The notes beneath the pieces were generated by a model. The model was not told the DNA's origin, did no database searches, and saw only the letters and a program-made list of their open reading frames with translations. 6,495 bases of DNA from Planctomycetota bacterium (GTDB lineage Bacteria; Planctomycetota; UBA11346), in contig JACDGQ010000190.1 of NCBI GenBank assembly GCA_013821615.1, positions 1 through 6,495 on the forward strand. Reading direction: 5' to 3'. The position numbers and the translations under genes are program-made. This document shows, one piece after another, positions 1-3,785 of the stretch; the first letter of the stretch is position 1, and every line of letters starts with the position of its first letter.

Positions 1-30
1 GTCCCAGGAATGGCCCGGACGGTCGCCCCG

Positions 31-750
31 CTAGCGGCGCAGCCAGTGGACGTGGCGACCCTCGTCGTTCACCGGTCCGCGCAGGCCGGGCCAGGTTTCG
101 ACCAGGGTCGCTCCGGCGGCGCCTGCGAGTGCGGCAATCTCGGCGGCCTCGTAGATCCGCACGCTCTCCCGCCAACTCGTCAGCACCTCGCCAGCGCGCG
201 TCATGGTGACGTCCTTCTCGACCCGGCTGCCGACCAGGCGGCGCCGTTCGCGGATGACCAGGCCATCGCAGCCGCTGCGCTCGCTCGCCGCGACCAGGCC
301 GGCGCGCAGACGAACGGGCTCCGGCAGGTCGAGCACCAGCCAGCCGCCGGGCGCGAGCATGCCGGCGAGGCGCCGCAGCAGCGCGGCGTTGGCGGCATCG
401 TCGAAATACCCGAAGGCGGTGAACAGCAGCACGATCGCCCCCCACCCGCCGGCGAGCGGTGGCACACGCATGTCGGCGCGCACCAGCCGCCCCTGGCAGG
501 AGGTCCGGATGCGGGCGCTGGCAAGCAGCTGCGGGCTCAGATCGAATCCGAAGGCGCTCAGCCCCGCAGCGCGCAGCGCCTGCAGGTGCCGGCCATTGCC
601 GCACCCCGCGTCGAGCACCGCGCCGGGCGCCCGACTGAGGCGCGGCAACAATCCGGTGATCTCGGCGGCGGCGGCGGCATCGTTGCGGTGGGCGTAGACC
701 TGCTCATATCCGGCGGCGAAGGCGGCCTGCCACCAGGGGATCTCGGGCAT
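31..750 (-). CDS. Class I SAM-dependent methyltransferase
   Basis: This 239-residue cytoplasmic protein should transfer a methyl group from S-adenosylmethionine to an unknown acceptor. It has the Rossmann-type class I fold. Motif I is VLDAGCGNGRH (residues 45-55), the SAM-binding glycine loop. The acidic residue ending strand 2 is D70 in FGFDLSP. RADM (91-94) fits the adenine-contacting loop, and LLFTAFGYFDD (108-118) followed by LAPGGWLVLDLPEP (132-145) matches the motif IV and post-motif region of the Methyltransf_11/25 type. Length is normal for a stand-alone enzyme. It starts at ATG 750 and ends in TAG at 31-33. No good Shine-Dalgarno precedes the ATG; instead the base of a long predicted hairpin lies about 20 nt upstream. 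It follows the HAD gene on the same strand by 146 bp. The fold is clear; the substrate cannot be read from the sequence. Confidence 0.9.
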   Translation of the reverse strand: MPEIPWWQAAFAAGYEQVYAHRNDAAAAAEITGLLPRLSRAPGAVLDAGCGNGRHLQALRAAGLSAFGFDLSPQLLASARIRTSCQGRLVRADMRVPPLAGGWGAIVLLFTAFGYFDDAANAALLRRLAGMLAPGGWLVLDLPEPVRLRAGLVAASERSGCDGLVIRERRRLVGSRVEKDVTMTRAGEVLTSWRESVRIYEAAEIAALAGAAGATLVETWPGLRGPVNDEGRHVHWLRR

Positions 751-769
751 GTGGGCAGCCTAGCGGCTG

Positions 770-801
770 GTCCGGAAGTCCGGAAGTCCGGAAGTCCGGA
801 A
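770..801. repeat. Tandem octamer array, left arm of an inverted pair
   Basis: Four perfect head-to-tail copies of the 8-bp unit GTCCGGAA occupy the + strand here. Each unit contains the palindromic core TCCGGA. The array lies in the gap between the HAD gene and the methyltransferase gene, ending 19 bp before the methyltransferase ATG. It is the reverse complement, nearly unit for unit, of the array at 866-897, so the two can pair. It does not encode a credible protein in any frame. Confidence 0.9.
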
Positions 802-865
802 GTCGAGGCCCGCGGAAACGCCCGCCCCGCCACTCTGGCGCCATGCACTTCCCTGCCCACGAGAT

Positions 866-897
866 TTCCGGACTCCCGGACTCCCGGACTCTCCGAC
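866..897. repeat. Tandem octamer array, right arm of an inverted pair
   Basis: Read on the minus strand this is four 8-bp units: GTCGGAGA, GTCCGGGA, GTCCGGGA, GTCCGGAA. The first is degenerate and overlaps the last base of the HAD stop codon (897-899). The array therefore begins where the HAD coding sequence ends. It faces the array at 770-801 across a 64-bp spacer (802-865). The same unit in opposite orientation on both sides suggests that it is maintained as a stem rather than as simple slippage. Confidence 0.85.
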
Positions 898-1598
898 TAT
901 TTCTTCACCGTCCGCCTGAACGACGACGTCGCCCCCGGCTGGCGGTTGAGCGGCAGCAGCTCGCTCAGGCAGTGCACCACCCGGCCGGCGCCGGCGGCGA
1001 TCTGGTCGGCCTCGCTGGCGTGGCCGTCGACGGCGATGACGATCGCACCGGCGGCGTGCGCCGAGGCGATGCCGCTGAGGCTGTCCTCGATCGCCAGGCA
1101 GCGCTCGATGGGCACGCCGAGGCGCTGCGCGGCGAGGGCGTAGGGATGGGGGTCGGGCTTGTGGCGCGGAGCGCTGTCCTCGAAGCATACGCGCATCGGC
1201 AGGCGCGCGGTCAAGCCGACGGCCTCGAGGGCGAGCGCGGCGACGGCGCGCGGCGACGAGGTCACCACGCAGCAGGTCAGACCCTCGGACCAGGCGTGCT
1301 CGAGCAGGGCGCGGGCGCCCGAGCGCAGCGCTACGCCCTCGCTGCGCAGGATCTCCATGAGCATCTCGCTCTTGGCGAGCTTCCACTCCTCGACGTCCTC
1401 GCTCAGGCCGTGCTCCTGCATCAGGTCCTGGAACAGGCGGGCGTCGCTCTTGCCGATGTTGTCATAGAGGCGCGCCTCCGGCACGTCGAGACCCTTGCTC
1501 GACAGGAAGCGGCGGTGCGCACGCACGTGGCAGGGCTCCGAATCGATGAGCGTGCCATCGAGGTCGAGGAGCACGGCGGCGAAGGTGCGCACGGACAT
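897..1598 (-). CDS. HAD-family phosphatase / beta-phosphoglucomutase-like
   Basis: This is a 233-residue cytoplasmic haloacid dehalogenase-superfamily enzyme, expected to hydrolyse or transfer phosphate on a small metabolite through an aspartyl-phosphate. Motif I is LLDLDGTLIDSE (10-21), with nucleophile D12 and acid/base D14. Motif II is VVTSSP (111-116). Motif III lysine is K147 in RHKPDPHPY. Motif IV is AIEDSLSGI (169-177), with Mg2+ ligands E171/D172. The segment from about 20 to 90 is helical and fits the C1 cap of the subfamily IA phosphatases and phosphomutases. All catalytic residues are present and length is typical. I chose ATG 1598 because it places motif I ten residues in; the frame is also open to a TTG at 1658, but those extra residues look non-homologous and basic. 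No strong Shine-Dalgarno is visible. The stop TAG (897-899) abuts the octamer array. Sugar phosphate is the likeliest substrate class, but the exact one is unknown. Confidence 0.9.
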   Translation of the reverse strand: MSVRTFAAVLLDLDGTLIDSEPCHVRAHRRFLSSKGLDVPEARLYDNIGKSDARLFQDLMQEHGLSEDVEEWKLAKSEMLMEILRSEGVALRSGARALLEHAWSEGLTCCVVTSSPRAVAALALEAVGLTARLPMRVCFEDSAPRHKPDPHPYALAAQRLGVPIERCLAIEDSLSGIASAHAAGAIVIAVDGHASEADQIAAGAGRVVHCLSELLPLNRQPGATSSFRRTVKK

Positions 1599-1694
1599 GG
1601 ATGGCGACCGTACCAGCCGAGACCTGACAGGCAATTGTCGCACAGCACCTGCGCCCAACCATGGGCCGTCGATTTCAGCGCGACCGCGGGCTTC

Positions 1695-2033
1695 CTACCG
1701 TCCGTCCGCCGGGGGTGCCGGAAGGGCGGCTGGCACTCCCGGGGCAGGCGGTGAAAACCTGCGGTAGAGGACCAGCGCGGCCGCCGCCAGGACGATGATG
1801 ACGATGAGCATCAGCAACGGATGGCCGCGTCGTGCCGGGGTGATGGTACCGACCGCGGCCACCAGCTCACGTTCACGCGCGGTGAGCGTCCCGCCCATGC
1901 TGCGCTTGCGCGAGATCTGGATGCGCAGGGCGTGCTGGTAGCGCGTCAGCTCGCCGCCCGAGGCCGCTTTGTCGAGCTTGGCGAAGAGTGTGTCGATCAT
2001 GATTTGCACGTCGGTCAGGGTCGGTGCGGTCAT
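1695..2033 (-). CDS. Small tail-anchored membrane protein, unknown function
   Basis: I do not recognise this 112-residue protein. Residues 1-60 are soluble and probably helical, with a mixed-charge stretch (LTRYQHALRIQISRKRSM, 29-46) and TARERELVAA (51-60). One strongly hydrophobic segment, about 73-90 (LLMLIVIIVLAAAALVLY), is a transmembrane helix. It is preceded by ARRGH and followed by RRF and then a Pro/Ala-rich tail (94-110). There is no signal peptide, so the N-terminal part should be cytoplasmic with a C-terminal anchor. The ATG at 2033 is supported by a GGAG 6 nt upstream, which makes the gene more credible than the overlapping open frames. It leads the minus-strand block, 96 bp before the HAD gene, and diverges from the FG-GAP gene. 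Confidence 0.75.
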   Translation of the reverse strand: MTAPTLTDVQIMIDTLFAKLDKAASGGELTRYQHALRIQISRKRSMGGTLTARERELVAAVGTITPARRGHPLLMLIVIIVLAAAALVLYRRFSPPAPGVPAALPAPPADGR

Positions 2034-2039
2034 GGCTTG

Positions 2040-2043
2040 CTCC
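2040..2043 (-). promoter_or_regulatory. Ribosome binding site (GGAG)
   Basis: GGAG on the minus strand lies 6 nt before the ATG at 2033, a standard spacing. It is the clearest Shine-Dalgarno on the minus strand of this window and fixes the start of the small membrane protein. Confidence 0.65.
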
Positions 2044-2208
2044 GTCGCCGGTGCTGCGGCGAGTGCTGATCATGCGTGGTGGCCGCAGCAGGCCAGATCC
2101 TGGCCGGGGTCCGAGGACCGGTGTGGGTGATGGGCGCGAACGCCCACGTACCACTGGTGAAAAACCTCAATGAACCTGCAAAAGACCTCATGGACGGGGT
2201 CGCGTCGC

Positions 2209-2218
2209 GGGTATACCC
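2209..2218. promoter_or_regulatory. Palindrome GGGTATACCC before the FG-GAP start
   Basis: A perfect 10-bp palindrome ends 9 bp before the ATG at 2228. Its centre TATACC (2212-2217) could serve as a -10 element; a weak partner TGGACG (2191-2196) lies only 15 bp upstream. If it is the -10, the transcript would be nearly leaderless, which would fit the absence of a Shine-Dalgarno before this ATG. It could equally be an operator half or chance. Confidence 0.25.
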
Positions 2219-2227
2219 ATCTCCAGC

Positions 2228-3499
2228 ATGTCCCCAACACGCACGCATTCCGGTTCTTCCATCCTACGGCGCCTGGTCGGATGCGCACTTGCCCTGGCCG
2301 TGACCTGGGCGCCGGCCGCGGACGGACCGAGCCTGCGCACCTTCACCACCCAGTGCCTGAGCGACCAGTTCCTCAGCGAAGGCGCTGCCTTCGGCGACTT
2401 CAACCATGACGGTGTCCTGGACGTGGTCTCAGGGCCGTACTGGTACCAGGGCCCCGGCTTCACCGTGCGCCACGAGTACTACCCGGCCAAGGCCTTCGAC
2501 CCGCACGGCTATTCCGACAATTTCTTCGCCTGGGCGTGCGATCTGAACGGTGACGGCAACCAGGACATCGTCATCGTCGGCTTCCCCGGCAAGGACGCGT
2601 CGTGGTTCGAGAACCCGGGTCCGGGCAAGGATGGGGCCTGGGCCCGCCATCAGGTCTTCGACACCGTCGACAACGAGTCGCCGGCCTTCAGCGACGTGGT
2701 CGGCGACGCGCGTTCCGAGCTGCTGTGCATCAGCGCCGGCCAGGTCGGCTATGCCTGCGTCGACTGGGCGGCCCCGGCCAAGCCGTGGGCTTTCCACCCG
2801 GTGTCAGCAAAGGGCGGCTGGGGCCGCTTCACCCACGGCCTGGGTGTGGGCGATCTCAATGGAGACGGGCGCAAGGACATCCTCATGCGCGAGGGCTGGT
2901 GGGAGCAGCCGTCCGACCTGGGCGGCGATCCGCAGTGGGCCTTCCACCCAGTCGACTTCGGCGGCGGCGGCGCGCAGATGGAAGTCTACGACGTCAACGG
3001 CGATGGCCGCGCCGACGTGGTGACCTCGCTCGCCGCACACGACTACGGCCTGGCCTGGTTCGAGCAGAACGCCGACCACGGCTTCACCCGCCACCTGATC
3101 ATGGGCGACAAGCCCGAGGAGAACCGCTATGGCGTGCACTTCTCCGAGCTGCACGCGCTGCAGCTGGTCGACATGGACGGCGACGGGCTGAAGGACATCG
3201 TCACCGGCCGGCGCTGGTGGTCGCACGGTCCGCACGGCGCCAAGGACGCGGAGTTCACCGGCGTGCTGTACTGGTTCAAGCTGGTGCGCGGGCCGGGTGG
3301 CGCGATCGACTGGGTCCCGCACCTCATCCACGACGCCAGCGGCGTCGGCACCCAGGTGATGGTCGGCGACCTCAACGGCGACGGTCTGCCCGACGTCGTG
3401 GTCGGCAACAAGAAGGGCACCTTCGTCCACCTTCAGCACGCCCAGCCGGTCGACCAGGCCGGCTACGACGCGGCCCAGCCCAAGCCGCTGGCGCACTAG
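2228..3499 (+). CDS. Secreted FG-GAP/VCBS-repeat beta-propeller protein
   Basis: This 423-residue exported protein is predicted to be a seven-bladed beta-propeller. Residues 1-30 form a signal peptide: a basic n-region with RR at 14-15, hydrophobic VGCALALAVTW, and a signal peptidase I site APA|AD after residue 30. Calcium-binding loops of the DxNxDGxxD type recur at D57, D105, D209, D255, D315 and D381 (for example DLNGDGNQD at 105-113 and DMDGDGLKD at 315-323). Each is followed by a hydrophobic strand and often an aromatic pair (YWYQGPG, WFENPG, WWEQP, WFEQN, WWSHGP). The seventh unit, around 156-164 (DVVGDARSE), has lost the glycine and most ligands. These repeats resemble integrin alpha FG-GAP blades and suit ligand or protein binding; no catalytic motif is evident. 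It is read toward the large dehydrogenase-like gene 286 bp downstream, so a shared extracytoplasmic job is plausible. The specific function is unknown. Confidence 0.88.
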   Translation: MSPTRTHSGSSILRRLVGCALALAVTWAPAADGPSLRTFTTQCLSDQFLSEGAAFGDFNHDGVLDVVSGPYWYQGPGFTVRHEYYPAKAFDPHGYSDNFFAWACDLNGDGNQDIVIVGFPGKDASWFENPGPGKDGAWARHQVFDTVDNESPAFSDVVGDARSELLCISAGQVGYACVDWAAPAKPWAFHPVSAKGGWGRFTHGLGVGDLNGDGRKDILMREGWWEQPSDLGGDPQWAFHPVDFGGGGAQMEVYDVNGDGRADVVTSLAAHDYGLAWFEQNADHGFTRHLIMGDKPEENRYGVHFSELHALQLVDMDGDGLKDIVTGRRWWSHGPHGAKDAEFTGVLYWFKLVRGPGGAIDWVPHLIHDASGVGTQVMVGDLNGDGLPDVVVGNKKGTFVHLQHAQPVDQAGYDAAQPKPLAH

Positions 3500-3785
3500 G
3501 TCGGCATGCACGCGCGCCCTCTCCGTCAGCGCCCCACCTGCACACGTCGTCGCTGCGCGCGCCACCGCGCCTGGAGCCCTTCCGGCAGCTGAGCCGCGAT
3601 CCGCCGCCACCTTCCTGACGCATTCCGCCGGACCTCGCCCGGGCGCCGGGTCGTTCGTGGATTTGTGCGATTTTCCGTGGTATTTACCGTGGTGATCGGC
3701 GCATCGCCTGGTGGTCAACGGCGACCGGATGCGACCCGTACCCTGCTCGAAGACACGACGCGTTTTCCCGTAGCGAAAGGCCCAC
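3500..3785. other. Intergenic gap with AT-rich repeat patch
   Basis: No gene is supported in this 286-bp gap. The first half is GC-rich and includes the palindrome CGCCCGGGCG (3636-3645) but no hairpin followed by a T-run, so I see no intrinsic terminator for the FG-GAP gene. At 3653-3697 the composition turns clearly AT-richer and CGTGG occurs three times in the same orientation (3656, 3676, 3688), twice as CCGTGGT 12 bp apart. This patch is the best place for a promoter of the downstream gene, but I cannot find a well-spaced -35/-10 pair. Confidence 0.5.
3775..3780 (+). promoter_or_regulatory. Ribosome binding site (GAAAGG)
   Basis: GAAAGG sits 5 nt before ATG 3786, and that ATG opens directly into a hydrophobic signal sequence. 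Together these fix the start of the large gene. Confidence 0.6.

Larger units (their letters stand above)
770..897 (-). promoter_or_regulatory. Long intercistronic hairpin (predicted)
   Basis: In minus-strand RNA the arm 897-866 can pair with 801-770. The three inner units give 24 consecutive pairs (22 Watson-Crick and two G-U), and the outer unit adds pairs with two mismatches. The loop is 64 nt. In plus-strand RNA the two G-U positions become A-C mismatches, so the structure is better in the direction in which the flanking genes are transcribed. There is no T-run after it, so it is not a classical intrinsic terminator. It could act as a processing or stabilising element between HAD and methyltransferase messages, a translation gate for the methyltransferase start, or a REP-like dispersed repeat. 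Pairing is read from the sequence; the role is inferred. Confidence 0.6.
2034..2227. promoter_or_regulatory. Divergent intergenic region with several inverted repeats
   Basis: This 194-bp region must hold the promoters for both the minus-strand membrane-protein gene and the + strand FG-GAP gene. It contains four perfect inverted repeats: a 9-bp stem TGCTGCGGC/GCCGCAGCA (2052-2060/2082-2090, 21-nt loop), GGCCAG/CTGGCC (2091-2096/2100-2105), GGTCC/GGACC (2108-2112/2115-2119) and TGGGCG/CGCCCA with a CGAA loop (2131-2136/2141-2146). The last can extend outward as GTGG/CCAC. A short AT-richer patch (2158-2190) and a 10-bp palindrome (2209-2218) lie nearer the FG-GAP start. I cannot assign convincing -35/-10 pairs on either strand. 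Confidence 0.5.

Noticed and set aside
770..897. Possible CRISPR array
   Set aside because: Units are 8 bp, contiguous and inverted, with no spacers and no cas genes.
10..1143. Plus-strand open frame of 377 codons
   Set aside because: It crosses the methyltransferase, the octamer repeats and part of the HAD gene, all with intact motifs on the minus strand; its translation is low-complexity.
760..1386. Minus-strand open frame of 208 codons ending in repeated GLPDFRTS-like peptides
   Set aside because: The peptide repeats are just the 8-bp array read in triplets, and the rest is an out-of-frame shadow of the HAD gene.
1599..1658. Upstream TTG start for the HAD gene adding 20 residues
   Set aside because: The extra residues are not typical of the family, and ATG 1598 places the catalytic DLDGT at the usual distance from the N-terminus.
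2273..2284. Lipobox-like LVGC at residues 16-19 of the FG-GAP protein
   Set aside because: It lies at the beginning, not the end, of the hydrophobic segment, so signal peptidase II would have no h-region before it. The APA|AD site fits better.
3636..3652. Possible terminator hairpin around the CGCCCGGGCG palindrome
   Set aside because: No loop-compatible stem of useful length and no T-run follows; short GC palindromes are expected in this composition.
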